The notes under the pieces: model-generated
What the model was told of the DNA's origin: nothing
What the model saw: only the letters and a program-made list of their open reading frames with translations
The model's database searches: none
Shown: positions 24,755-33,516 of the stretch, piece after piece
Layout: each line of letters begins with the position of its first letter
How positions within the stretch are numbered: position 1 is the stretch's first letter
Position numbers and translations under genes: made by a program
Origin: Sulfuritalea sp.
GTDB lineage: Bacteria > Pseudomonadota > Gammaproteobacteria > Burkholderiales > Rhodocyclaceae
Direction: 5' to 3'
NCBI GenBank assembly: GCA_016712985.1
Contig: JADJQA010000001.1
Coordinates: 124,001 to 188,000, forward strand
Length of the DNA: 64,000 nucleotides

Positions 24755-24764
24755 TCAAAATGAA
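24744..24764. promoter_or_regulatory. Palindrome over the start codon of the nucleotidyltransferase gene
   Basis: ttcatttt-cattc-aaaatgaa, 8-bp perfect arms, centred on the two possible ATG codons (24754 and 24748) of the minus-strand gene. It could be an operator or an RNA hairpin hiding the start. It lies in a locally AT-rich stretch (24740-24810). Confidence 0.5.
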
Positions 24765-24808
24765 ATATCGGTAACTATGAATGAAAAAATAATAATAATC
24801 AATATTTT

Positions 24809-26734
24809 TTACGGGATTTTGGCGCCGCGACCATAGTGACTTGTCCGACTGGTTTCAGGCCTTGTTCCTGCCGCTGGCGTTGGCGGGGGAGAGTTTTCTC
24901 CTCCGTCAGCGGGTCTGAAGTCCTCGCAGCCGTGCAGATACCAGCTTCCGTTGCCCAAGGGGTCCACCCATCGAGGGCGGGATGACGCGCCGATGGACTG
25001 ACGCAGGATGACGAAATCCAGTATCGGATCCCGGCACAACGCAGAGAGGTCCGCCTGCTGTGGCAAACGTGGCGGCGGCCGTTCCCGAGCCAATGTCAGC
25101 ATGCCGCCCGGGCCGATGTCGGAATCGGCGGAGCCGAAAGCGGAAACTCGCGCCAAGCGGCGCCGCGCTTCCTGGGCTGCCTGCCTGGAAAACACCACTC
25201 CGACACTTTGCTGGATTGACGCGTAGTTGCCTTGCCCAAGCAGGAACCAGGAATACAGGAAGTTGCCTTCCCAATACACGGTGGCATTCGGCGGAATCTC
25301 CCGGTCAAACGGCCGCGCGTTCACCGAGTTGAACAGAAAGTTCTGCAGCAGATCGTCCGCCCGATACCATCCCCAGGAGGCTGCGGACAGGCAGATCGCG
25401 GCTGCCGCAGTGGCGGCCAGCGGGCGGTATCTTGCCGCCAGCAACAGCGCTACGACCAACGGGGGCAGCAGCAGCGCCAGGGGGCCGTCGAACACCGATG
25501 CCAGGTCGCCGAGCGGCCAGTGAGCACTGGGTGCGATGCCGCCGTGGATTCGCTCCAGCAGGAAGCCGGCCTCTTGCAGCAGCGCCAGCAGGGTTTCGAG
25601 CAAGACCGCGAACAGGGAAATGCCGGCGCCCCAGGCTGCCCAGCGCGAAACGTCCGGCGGTGCGTCGCGACGCCAGAGCGCATTGGCCAGCAGCGCAAGA
25701 ATCAGGGCCACCGGGCCGCCCAGCGTGTTCGCCGTCAATGCGGCGGCGCCGAATCCGGCCAGCAGCCAGCGGTCTGCGGCGGAGCAGCGCCAGCGCTGCA
25801 TGAACAACGCGATCAGGGCCAGCAGTCCGCATACCTTCAGCAGCCAGAGGCAACGCCAGGGTTGTGCCTGAATGATCAGTGCCGCCTTGCTCAGGCCGCC
25901 GATGGTCGCGAGGGCGATCCCCGCGGCGCCCGTGAGCGCGAGCGCGAGCAATGCGTTTCGCGCCGGGGCCAGGGCACGCGCCGCGGCCAGAAGGATGCCG
26001 ATCCAGGCGAATGGTTCGGCCCATTCTTCCCAGTGCCATTCATCGATGAGTACAAAGGGCGCGCGTCTGCGCACCACTTCGATCCACTCCGCATCCATCG
26101 CCGGCAGCAGTCCGGCCGCCACCAGTGTGATCACGAGCAGCAGCGGAAGCCATTTCCAGTACTTGTGCCAGTGATGCGCGGCGAGAAACAAGACCCCCGG
26201 CAGCGCGATGATCGGATGCAGCAGGAAGGCGCCGAAGACCGAAGCGGCCGCGAGCCGGATGCGACCATGCAATATCGCTGCAACGCCGGCCAGAACGAGG
26301 CTTTCCGCCCAGATCCGAGCGGTCAGGAAGGACTCGGCGTAGTGAAACACCTCCAGGGAACCATATTCCCTGGGAAGCGCAAACAACAGCGCGACACCGG
26401 CAAACAGGTACGTGCCCTGCAGCCATTGGCGCGCGATCAGAAAGGCCGCCAGAGCCCAGATCATTTGCGCCGCGACCAGCAGGCAGAACGCGGCGCCGCC
26501 CAGCCCGATCCGTTGGCTCAGCCAGGCATAGGGTGGCGTGAAAAGCGTGTAGTCGTTCTGCGAGCCGAAGGCGAAGAACAGGTCGTGCTCGAATCGCTCG
26601 GGAGCGATGTGGGCCAGCGTCTGTACCGCATAGAACAGGCCGTCATGATGAATGCCGTGATAGCGATGCGTCAGCAGCCATGTCGCGGTCAGACCCAGAA
26701 ATGCGACGAAGCTCTGATGGCGAGAGAGCGGCAT
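24809..26734 (-). CDS. Large polytopic membrane protein, GT-C-like topology
   Basis: 641 residues with about 12-13 hydrophobic segments between residues 8 and 470 and a soluble C-terminal region of about 160 residues. The first extracytoplasmic loop is rich in polar and aromatic residues (THRYHGIHHDGLFY, FEHDLFFAFGSQNDYTLF), the pattern of GT-C glycosyltransferases or oligosaccharide-handling proteins. I do not recognise a named family. The tail is proline/serine-rich (NSPPPTPAAGTRPE). The gene begins just after the prepilin terminator on the same strand and has no clear operon partner. Confidence 0.7.
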   Translation of the reverse strand: MPLSRHQSFVAFLGLTATWLLTHRYHGIHHDGLFYAVQTLAHIAPERFEHDLFFAFGSQNDYTLFTPPYAWLSQRIGLGGAAFCLLVAAQMIWALAAFLIARQWLQGTYLFAGVALLFALPREYGSLEVFHYAESFLTARIWAESLVLAGVAAILHGRIRLAAASVFGAFLLHPIIALPGVLFLAAHHWHKYWKWLPLLLVITLVAAGLLPAMDAEWIEVVRRRAPFVLIDEWHWEEWAEPFAWIGILLAAARALAPARNALLALALTGAAGIALATIGGLSKAALIIQAQPWRCLWLLKVCGLLALIALFMQRWRCSAADRWLLAGFGAAALTANTLGGPVALILALLANALWRRDAPPDVSRWAAWGAGISLFAVLLETLLALLQEAGFLLERIHGGIAPSAHWPLGDLASVFDGPLALLLPPLVVALLLAARYRPLAATAAAAICLSAASWGWYRADDLLQNFLFNSVNARPFDREIPPNATVYWEGNFLYSWFLLGQGNYASIQQSVGVVFSRQAAQEARRRLARVSAFGSADSDIGPGGMLTLARERPPPRLPQQADLSALCRDPILDFVILRQSIGASSRPRWVDPLGNGSWYLHGCEDFRPADGGENSPPPTPAAGTRPETSRTSHYGRGAKIP

Positions 26735-26748
26735 GCGCTGGCGGAATG

Positions 26749-26773
26749 AAAAAAGCCCGCCGAAGCGGGCTTT
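26749..26773 (-). terminator. Rho-independent terminator of the prepilin gene
   Basis: On the minus strand, aaagcccgc-ttcg-gcgggcttt is a 9-bp perfect stem with a UUCG tetraloop followed by a T-run. It lies 17 bases after the prepilin stop and separates that gene from the downstream membrane protein. Confidence 0.93.
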
Positions 26774-26789
26774 GATTCAGTGCCTGGAT

Positions 26790-27497
26790 TCAGAAAGCGG
26801 CGCAGACAACATACTGCTGACCTTCGTTGATGGCCGATGTGGCTTCGCCACCGCTGGAACCCCGAGTCGCGCTCATCTGCACGGCACGCACGTTGCCGCC
26901 CGCGGTATTGCCATCGTCCATCGTGGTGTCGATCTGTCGCACATAGCGCCCGAGGATGCCTTGGGAGCAGACGTAGAAGGAACCCCGCATGCCGGAGATC
27001 CATGGCGCGGCGACGCCGGCTGAATCCAGTCCGCTTTCCACGCCGAGCGCACCACCGTCGGCGTTTTTCGGCGCGTAGTTGGCATCGGCGGTATTGGTGG
27101 CACCCGTGGCCAGATTGGCGAGGCGAACATGCTGCCAGAAGACGAAGGTCTCATGGGTAAGCGCGGTCGCAACCGCCAGCGTTGTGGAGTTCCAGTCACC
27201 ATCGAGGCGGGCGTTGCCTTTGGCGCAAAGGCCGGCGGTCGTCGTGCATTCGGTAGCGGCACCTGCTCCGAAAGCGGAGTCGAGCTGCGCCTGAGTCTGG
27301 TCGCCCGGGAAAGCCTTGAAGCGGTCCTGATAGCTGTAAACCAACGACGAAACGGTGCGGAAATCATTGATCATGTTCTTGACTTTAGCGCTGTTGATCA
27401 GTTCCTGGCCCTTCAATACGCCGCCGAGCAGCAGGCCGATGATGACCAGCACGATGGCGATTTCGACCAGGGTGAAACCGGATTGTTTGCTTCTCAT
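26790..27497 (-). CDS. Type IV / type II-like prepilin
   Basis: 235-residue prepilin with a 7-residue leader MRSKQSG cut before FTLVEIAIVLVIIGLLLGG; the Glu at mature position 5 is present and the hydrophobic helix runs to about residue 27. The globular part is Ala/Thr/Gly-rich with three cysteines (ATECTTTAGLC and YVCSQG) and a fourth near the C-terminus (YVVCAAF), suggesting a disulfide loop. Start 27497 has aggaag upstream. It stands alone, with no assembly genes adjacent; the pilMNOPQ cluster is 28 kb away. Confidence 0.9.
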   Translation of the reverse strand: MRSKQSGFTLVEIAIVLVIIGLLLGGVLKGQELINSAKVKNMINDFRTVSSLVYSYQDRFKAFPGDQTQAQLDSAFGAGAATECTTTAGLCAKGNARLDGDWNSTTLAVATALTHETFVFWQHVRLANLATGATNTADANYAPKNADGGALGVESGLDSAGVAAPWISGMRGSFYVCSQGILGRYVRQIDTTMDDGNTAGGNVRAVQMSATRGSSGGEATSAINEGQQYVVCAAF

Positions 27498-27896
27498 GGT
27501 TGCTTCCTCCAGGAATGGTTGCCGAGTTGTTGCCTGCTGTCGACAAAGCACCCATTGTGCCAGACTAATTAAATATTTATATTCAATTGCTTATGGTTTC
27601 ATCCGGTTCCTGATTCAAGAAAGATCTGTCGAGTATTGGACAGGTTCGTCAGTAAATCGGCAGATCTATTCCCGGTTCCTGATTGGCAAGGAGCCTCAGC
27701 CCGTCATTCCGGGGCCGCGAAGCGGAACCCGGAATCCAGGGAAACTTTAGACGCGTTCCCTGGATTCCGGGTTCTGCCCTGGCGGGCAGCCCCGGAATGA
27801 CGAGCTAATCGACAAATTGTTCGCTGGCGGGCGATCATTGGTAATCAGGTCCCGGATTGCCTCGCTACAATCGGGTCATCCCTTCAGTAGCTTGCC
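27498..27896. other. Intergenic region with nested palindromic repeat
   Basis: About 400 bases between the prepilin and the kinase. It holds a 101-bp nested palindrome (27702-27802) and a 13-bp direct repeat, ccggttcctgatt, at 27603-27615 and 27672-27684. The plus-strand frames across it are repeat-derived and not believable genes. Confidence 0.7.
27702..27802. repeat. 101-bp nested palindromic repeat
   Basis: Outer arms cgtcattccggggc (27702-27715) and gccccggaatgacg (27789-27802) are perfectly complementary. An inner pair, cccggaatccaggga (about 27728-27742) and tccctggattccggg (about 27757-27771), is also perfect. The shared attccgg/ccggaat strings resemble the hairpins in the 17.5-kb element, so both may belong to one dispersed repeat family. 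Confidence 0.85.
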
Positions 27897-29627
27897 TTGG
27901 CGGCAAACCTCCCCGTGGCGATAATCCCGCTCTCCTCCGCCTTGCCGACGCGGCTGGTCGCTCTGCGACAGGGCTTGCTGGCAGCATTGCTGGCTGCCTT
28001 GTACCTGGTTCTCTGGGAGGGACCGGAGACCCTGCTCGGCAGGACGCTGTTCGTTGTCCATATCGGTCTGTTCATGCTCTGGCAGCCCTTCGTCCATGCC
28101 GAGCACCGTTTGTCCTTCAGGTCGCTGTTCGGGGTGGCCTGCGTTGTGACGATGGCGACGCTTTTCCTCAAGGGTTGGCTGTTGGCCGTTTGGATCATGA
28201 TGCTGGCCGGCATCGTCGGCGGCAAGGTGCTGCTGTTCGGCGCGCGGGCTTCACGTTTGTTTTTTCTGTTGGCGCTGGGATTCCTGGTGATGGCGCTGCT
28301 GTTGATGGCGGTGCCCTTGGCCTTGCCCATGGTGTCCTTGCCCCAATCGCTGGTCCAGGCAGGTTATCTCGGTTTGGCGCTGACGCTGATCGCGATGGCG
28401 TTTCTGCCCAAGGAGGCGGAGAAGGATTCGTCGCGCGAGGTGGTGGATTTCATTTCCAGCCTGTTCGTTTTTCTGCTTCTCGCGGTGCTGGTACTGGCCA
28501 GCCTGGCCGCGATGCTGATGTTTGGCAGCACTTATGTCGAGGCCTTGCTGGAGGCACTGCTGTTCATTGGCGCGGTGCTGTTGCTGCTCGGCCTGGCGTG
28601 GAACCCCTACGCTGACTTTTCCGGGCTGGGCACGCTGTTCTCACGCTACATGATGTCGATCGTTTTGCCTGTCGAGCAGTGGCTGCGGGCGCTTTCCGAT
28701 CTGGCCTCGCGCGAAGAGAATCCCGGGCGATTTCTCGAAGAGGCCTGCCGCGACATGGCGCGGCGACTGGTCTGGGTGACCGGAGGAGAATGGATCGCCG
28801 GCGGCAGCCGGGGGCGCTTTGGCGAGTCCGGCGAGCACCGCTGGGAGTTCCGTCGCGAGGGCATCGGGCTGGTGTTCTACACGCGGCACGCGCTCTCGCC
28901 GGCGGTGACCTGGCACCTCAACCTGCTGGCACAAATGCTTGTACAGTTTTTTGGCGACAAGCAGCGTGCCCTCGCGCTCAAGCAGTTGTCCTACATGCAG
29001 GCGGTGCACGAGACCGGTGCACGGGTCACGCATGATGTCAAGAATCTGCTGCAATCGTTGAATGCCTTGTGTTCGGCAGGCCTTGAACCGGGCGCCGAGT
29101 CATCCCCGGAGTATCAATCGCTGTTGCGCCGCCAACTGCCCGCGATAAGCGACCGGTTGGCGGAGACCCTGGCCAAGCTGAATGCGCCGCAAGGCGCAGC
29201 CTCTGCCCGCTGGATACCCGCCGCGCAGTGGTGGCCGGAATTTCGCCAGCGAATGGCGGCGCTCGATTCGGCGGACTTGGAGGCGGAGTCGCCGCTCGTC
29301 GGAGACCTTCCCGCCGAGGTGTTTTCGGGTGTCGCGGACAACCTGATTCGCAACGCGGCGGAAAAGCGCTTGCGCGAACCCGCGTTGCATCTGCGGATCG
29401 AACTGCTGAGCACGCAGGCCGGTCCTGAACTGATCGTTTGTGACAATGGCTCGGCGCTGCCCGAGGAACTTGCGTCGAAACTGTTTGTCGGCCCCGTGCC
29501 TTCCGAAACCGGCTACGGGATCGGGCTGTATCACGCCGCGCGCCACGCGCAGACAGCGGGCTACCGGCTGGAACTGGCCGCGAATCGAGCCGGCCGGGTG
29601 TGCTTTCGGCTGGCGCCGGAAGGCTAG
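27897..29627 (+). CDS. Membrane sensor histidine kinase, orphan
   Basis: About 576 residues: some eight transmembrane segments (15-260), a GAF-like linker region, a dimerisation helix with the phospho-acceptor in VTHDVKNLLQSLNAL (His codon at 29031), and a GHKL ATPase domain with VADNLIRNAAEKR, VCDNGSALPEEL and GYGIGLYHAARHA. No response regulator is adjacent. The start is uncertain: TTG 27897 is the longest option, GTG 27915 is equally plausible, and neither has a good ribosome-binding site. It converges with the cyclase gene with a four-base overlap of stops. Confidence 0.85.
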   Translation: MAANLPVAIIPLSSALPTRLVALRQGLLAALLAALYLVLWEGPETLLGRTLFVVHIGLFMLWQPFVHAEHRLSFRSLFGVACVVTMATLFLKGWLLAVWIMMLAGIVGGKVLLFGARASRLFFLLALGFLVMALLLMAVPLALPMVSLPQSLVQAGYLGLALTLIAMAFLPKEAEKDSSREVVDFISSLFVFLLLAVLVLASLAAMLMFGSTYVEALLEALLFIGAVLLLLGLAWNPYADFSGLGTLFSRYMMSIVLPVEQWLRALSDLASREENPGRFLEEACRDMARRLVWVTGGEWIAGGSRGRFGESGEHRWEFRREGIGLVFYTRHALSPAVTWHLNLLAQMLVQFFGDKQRALALKQLSYMQAVHETGARVTHDVKNLLQSLNALCSAGLEPGAESSPEYQSLLRRQLPAISDRLAETLAKLNAPQGAASARWIPAAQWWPEFRQRMAALDSADLEAESPLVGDLPAEVFSGVADNLIRNAAEKRLREPALHLRIELLSTQAGPELIVCDNGSALPEELASKLFVGPVPSETGYGIGLYHAARHAQTAGYRLELAANRAGRVCFRLAPEG

Positions 29628-30928
29628 CCCGCGCTGTCGCTGGCGCCCTTGCGGCCGATCAGGCGATACACCGTCATGTTGCCCTTGCCCTTGAGGTAGA
29701 TGGTCTGCGGCTCGTGGAAATCGAAATCCGTCATCAGGCGATGGTAGGTCGTGGTGTCGCACTGGATCATGCCGGGCACGCCTTCCGCGGTAATGCGGCT
29801 GGCAATGTTTACGGTGTCGCCCCAGACGTCGTAGATGAATTTCTTCTTGCCGAGCACGCCGGCGACGATCGGGCCGGTGCCGATGCCGATGCGCACCTCG
29901 AGGTGTGATGCGTTGACGGTGAAGTCGCGTCGCAGCAGGTCGCGCATCGACACCGCCATGTCCGCGATGGCGGCCGAGTAGTCGGCAACCTGTTCATTCA
30001 GTCCGCCGGCGACCATGTAGGCATCGCCGATGGTCTTGATTTTTTCCAGACCGTATTCCTCCGCCAGTTCGTCGAAGGCCGAGAAGATCCGGTTCAGCAT
30101 GGTGAACACCTGCGACGGCGACATGTTGGCCGCCACCTGGGTGAAGTTAACGATATCCGCAAACATGACCGTGACATCGGCAAAACCATCGGCGATGGTC
30201 TTGTCGGAGCTCTTCAGGCGCTCGGCGACGGCGCCCGGCAGGATGTTGAGCAGCAGCTTTTCGGAGCGCTCCTGCTCGAGTTGCACCTGCTTGTGGGCCT
30301 CTTCGAGACTTCGCTGCATGTTGCGCTTTTCCGCGATCGAAAGACGCAGCAGCATATAGATGATGGTCGATATTGAAATGAAGTTGAGCGTGAAAAAGAC
30401 GATGGTGGTCTGCAGGGGTACGTTGGACTTCTGCACGATCACTGCGTCGGCAAGATAATAATCGGCGGCTCCCGACAAGATGGTGAGCGTCGCCCATGCA
30501 ATGAACCAGCCCACCGATTCCCTGACGCCGATGCACAGGATCGCGCCGACGGGGGCGAGCAGCGCCCAAAGCAACACGCCGCTGGTGGAAATGATGTTGC
30601 CGCCGCTCCACTGCGCGACGAAGGGCAGAAACAGGAACAGCCCCAACTGACTGATGCGGAAAAAACCGAAGTTTCGCGACTGGATGTAATACAGCATGTT
30701 GCCCGCCAGCAAGATCTGGAAGGCGAAGGGCAGCGTTGTTGAAACCTGTGGCCCGAGGATCGAGTAAATGGCTACCCAAACCATGATCGCCAGGCTGACC
30801 AGGCCGGTGGCGAGCATCAGCAGCGACTTGTTCAGCCGCAGATCTTCGCTGTCTGTGGGCTCAATGCCGGCGTTGCGCAGCCTTTCGTAAAAGCGCGGCG
30901 CGACGGTGCTTGATTCGGGAGGCGTCAT
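29624..30928 (-). CDS. Class III adenylate cyclase with membrane sensor domain
   Basis: 434 residues. Six hydrophobic segments (about 35-215) form an N-terminal membrane domain; a short coiled coil beginning EKRNMQRSLEEA leads to a class III cyclase domain (about 245-425). It has VMFADIVNFTQVA and IGDAYMVAGG for the two metal-binding Asp, KTIGD with the Lys expected for ATP choice, and VWGDTVNIASR with the Asn and Arg that stabilise the transition state. It should therefore make cAMP. ATG 30928 is preferred over a longer start that adds a non-conserved leader. Confidence 0.9.
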   Translation of the reverse strand: MTPPESSTVAPRFYERLRNAGIEPTDSEDLRLNKSLLMLATGLVSLAIMVWVAIYSILGPQVSTTLPFAFQILLAGNMLYYIQSRNFGFFRISQLGLFLFLPFVAQWSGGNIISTSGVLLWALLAPVGAILCIGVRESVGWFIAWATLTILSGAADYYLADAVIVQKSNVPLQTTIVFFTLNFISISTIIYMLLRLSIAEKRNMQRSLEEAHKQVQLEQERSEKLLLNILPGAVAERLKSSDKTIADGFADVTVMFADIVNFTQVAANMSPSQVFTMLNRIFSAFDELAEEYGLEKIKTIGDAYMVAGGLNEQVADYSAAIADMAVSMRDLLRRDFTVNASHLEVRIGIGTGPIVAGVLGKKKFIYDVWGDTVNIASRITAEGVPGMIQCDTTTYHRLMTDFDFHEPQTIYLKGKGNMTVYRLIGRKGASDSAG

Positions 30929-31079
30929 GAAGCGGGTTCGGGCGGGATAGTGGGCAGCTAACTGACTCGCATAGCCGGAGTGTCGCGGAATCGGCGGCAA
31001 TGGTCAAGACCGATCATCGGCAGTCTTGCCATCAAGCATGTCTTGCCCCGTGGTGCAAATTGGTGTTGAATGCCTGCCC

Positions 31080-31463
31080 ATGGCCGAGGCAAGAAAATAC
31101 CAGGTGACGGTCGCCGTGGCGACCCACTATGTTGCGGAGCAGTCCGATCCGGCAATCAATCGTCACGTCTTCGCCTACACCGTCACGGTCAGCAACACCG
31201 GCAACGTGCCGGCGCAACTGATTTCACGGCACTGGATCATCACCGACGCCTCGGGCCACGTACAGGAAGTTCGAGGTCTCGGCGTCGTCGGCCACCAGCC
31301 GTTGCTCGCGCCGGGACAGAGTTTTGAATACACCAGCGGCTGCCAACTGGCGACGCCCGTGGGTACGATGAAGGGCAGCTACCAGATGACGGCCGAGGAT
31401 GGTGTGCAGTTCCAGGCGCCGATTGCCGAGTTCGTGCTGTCCATGCCGCGTGTGCTGCATTGA
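31080..31463 (+). CDS. apaG: ApaG domain protein
   Basis: 127 residues starting MAEARKYQVTVAVATHYVAE, with the ApaG fold markers RHVFAYTVTVSNTGNVPAQL, RHWIITDASGHVQEVRGLGV, VGHQPLLAPGQSFEYTSG and GTMKGSYQM. ApaG is linked to Co2+/Mg2+ resistance and diadenosine tetraphosphate metabolism in enterics, though its biochemical role is unclear. ATG 31080 gives the family N-terminus. Its stop overlaps the TTG of the following methyltransferase gene, so the two are coupled. Confidence 0.93.
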   Translation: MAEARKYQVTVAVATHYVAEQSDPAINRHVFAYTVTVSNTGNVPAQLISRHWIITDASGHVQEVRGLGVVGHQPLLAPGQSFEYTSGCQLATPVGTMKGSYQMTAEDGVQFQAPIAEFVLSMPRVLH

Positions 31464-32056
31464 TCCTGAAGCACAGTTACACCCTGGTTGCACCGTTCTA
31501 CGATGCCCTCCTCACCGCCGCCACGCGCGGCGCGCGCAAGCGCAGCCTGGCGGCATTGGCTGGCGGGCCACGGTGCGATGTGCTGCTGCTCGGCGTCGGC
31601 ACCGGTCTCGATCTGCCGCATCTGCCGACGCAGCATCGCTACGTTGGACTCGACCTTACGGCCGCGATGCTGATGCGCGCGCGCCGGCGCACCGCGGGCT
31701 TGCACTTCGCCGCCCTGAGGGGCGACGCACAGCGCCTGCCTTTTCATGATGCGAGTTTCGACGTGGCGGTGCTGCACCTGATTCTCGCCGTGGTGCCCGC
31801 GCCGGCTCTTTGCCTCGCCGAGGCAGCGCGCGTAGTGAAGCCGGGCGGGCTGTTGCTGATATTCGACAAGTTCCTGCGGCGTGGCGAAGCCGGCTGGAAA
31901 CGCGTGCTCAATCCGCTGACGCGCCATGTCGCGACGCGCCTTGACGTGGTCTTCGAAGACGTGCTGGACACCGTCGGCGGCCTGAATCTGACCGCCAACG
32001 AAGCCGCCCTGGCCTCGGGCTGGTTTCGCCTGATTCGCCTGAAAAAGCAAGTTTGA
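31460..32056 (+). CDS. Class I SAM-dependent methyltransferase
   Basis: 198 residues with a SAM-binding Rossmann fold: motif I is LLLGVGTGLDLPHLP, followed by YVGLDLTAAML (acidic ribose-binding Asp), GDAQRLPFHDASFD and VVKPGGLLLIFDKF. The N-terminal HSYTLVAPFYDALL resembles phospholipid or ubiquinone methyltransferases; the substrate is unknown. TTG 31460 is the only start that keeps the N-terminal helix and overlaps the apaG stop. Confidence 0.85.
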   Translation: MILKHSYTLVAPFYDALLTAATRGARKRSLAALAGGPRCDVLLLGVGTGLDLPHLPTQHRYVGLDLTAAMLMRARRRTAGLHFAALRGDAQRLPFHDASFDVAVLHLILAVVPAPALCLAEAARVVKPGGLLLIFDKFLRRGEAGWKRVLNPLTRHVATRLDVVFEDVLDTVGGLNLTANEAALASGWFRLIRLKKQV

Positions 32057-32147
32057 GGCGAGGTCGACGACCACTGCCGCTGCTTGTGCGAGCCATCAGC
32101 CCGCACGTCGTCACGGGCGGCACGCCGGCCCTGTAGCATAGCTTTCC

Positions 32148-33392
32148 ATGGCCACCCTGACCCTGCATCCCGGCAAGGAGAAATCCGTCCTGCGCCGCCA
32201 CCCCTGGCTGTTCTCCGGCGCGGTCGCGCAACTCGACGGCCGGGTGCGGCCGGGTGACACGGTCGATGTCGTCTCCTATCAAGGAAGAGCGCTGGCGCGC
32301 GCAGCGTGGAGTCCGGCGTCGCAGATCCGCGCCCGCATCTGGAGCTTCGATGCCGAAGAGACCATCGATCACGCCTTCTTCAAGCGCCGCATCGCGGCAG
32401 CCGTGGCGCGCCGCGCTGCCTTGCCGGAACTGGCCGGGCAGCAGGGCTTGCGGCTGATCCACGCCGAATCCGACGGTCTGCCTGGCGTGATGGCCGACCG
32501 CTACGCGGATACCGTGGTGCTGCAACTGACCACGGCGGGCGCCGACAAGTGGCGTGCCGCCATCGCCGACTCCTTGCACAAGGCCACCGGCTGCGCGCGA
32601 ATTTACGAACGTTCGGACGCCGAAGTGCGCAAGCTCGAAGGACTCGACTGCGTTACCGGCTGGATTCTGAATACTCCCCGCTTCCCTGGCGGGGCCAAGC
32701 TGGCAGATGAGGTCGGGGGAGAGGACGAGTCACTTGTCATCGAGGAACACGGCGTCAGGATGGCCGTCGATTTCGTCGCCGGCCACAAGACCGGCTTCTA
32801 CCTCGACCAGCGCGACAACCGCCGCCGCGTGGCTGAACTGGCGCACGGCCGCCGCGTGCTCAACTGCTTCTGCTACACGGCAGGCTTCTCGCTGCAGGCG
32901 CTGGCCGGCGGCGCCCGCGAGGTGGTGTCGATGGACAGTTCCGGCCCGGCGCTGGCGATCGCGCAACGCAACCTCGCGCTGAATCCGCAACTCGATCCCT
33001 CACGCGCGATCTGGCGCGAAGCCGATGTGTTTGCCGAGTTGCGCAACTTGTGCGCGCGCGGCGAGCGCTTTGATCTGATCGTGCTCGATCCCCCCAAGTT
33101 TGCCCACACTGCCGCGCATGCCGAGCGCGCCGCGCGGGCCTACAAGGACATCAACCTGCACGCGCTGCAACTGCTGGCGCCGGGCGGGCTGCTGATGACC
33201 TTCTCGTGTTCCGGCGGCGTCGGCGCGGAACTGTTCCAGAAAATCGTCACCGGCGCAGCGCTCGACGCTGGCTCATCCACGCAGATACGGACGCGCATCG
33301 TGCAGCGCCTGCAGGGCGCCGCCGATCACCCGGTGGATCTGGCGTTCCCCGAAGGCGACTACCTCAAGGGTTTGCTGCTGCAAGTCGATTGA
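32148..33392 (+). CDS. rlmI: Class I rRNA methyltransferase, RlmI-type
   Basis: 414 residues, slightly longer than E. coli RlmI. N-terminal PUA domain (about 3-75, LHPGKEKSVLRRHPWLFSGA), a central EEHE-type domain, and a C-terminal SAM methyltransferase (from about 225, VLNCFCYTAGFSLQA). The motif VLDPPKFAHT and the catalytic Cys in MTFSCSGGV fit 5-methylcytosine formation at 23S position 1962. Residues around 195-202 (DEVGGEDE) look like a small insertion. Confidence 0.92.
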   Translation: MATLTLHPGKEKSVLRRHPWLFSGAVAQLDGRVRPGDTVDVVSYQGRALARAAWSPASQIRARIWSFDAEETIDHAFFKRRIAAAVARRAALPELAGQQGLRLIHAESDGLPGVMADRYADTVVLQLTTAGADKWRAAIADSLHKATGCARIYERSDAEVRKLEGLDCVTGWILNTPRFPGGAKLADEVGGEDESLVIEEHGVRMAVDFVAGHKTGFYLDQRDNRRRVAELAHGRRVLNCFCYTAGFSLQALAGGAREVVSMDSSGPALAIAQRNLALNPQLDPSRAIWREADVFAELRNLCARGERFDLIVLDPPKFAHTAAHAERAARAYKDINLHALQLLAPGGLLMTFSCSGGVGAELFQKIVTGAALDAGSSTQIRTRIVQRLQGAADHPVDLAFPEGDYLKGLLLQVD

Positions 33393-33516
33393 GTGCGGCG
33401 CTGCCCGGCAACAGCTTCAGGCCGCGCGCCAGCCACCCGGCAGCGCGTTCGACCGCGACGCGACCGCGTTGCTCGGGCTGTCGCGGGTAGCGCACCAGCA
33501 AGCCGGCGCCACGGTG

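Noticed and set aside
25232..26749. 505-codon plus-strand frame opposite the polytopic membrane protein
   Set aside because: Gln/Arg-rich low-complexity translation; the minus strand has well-formed transmembrane segments instead.
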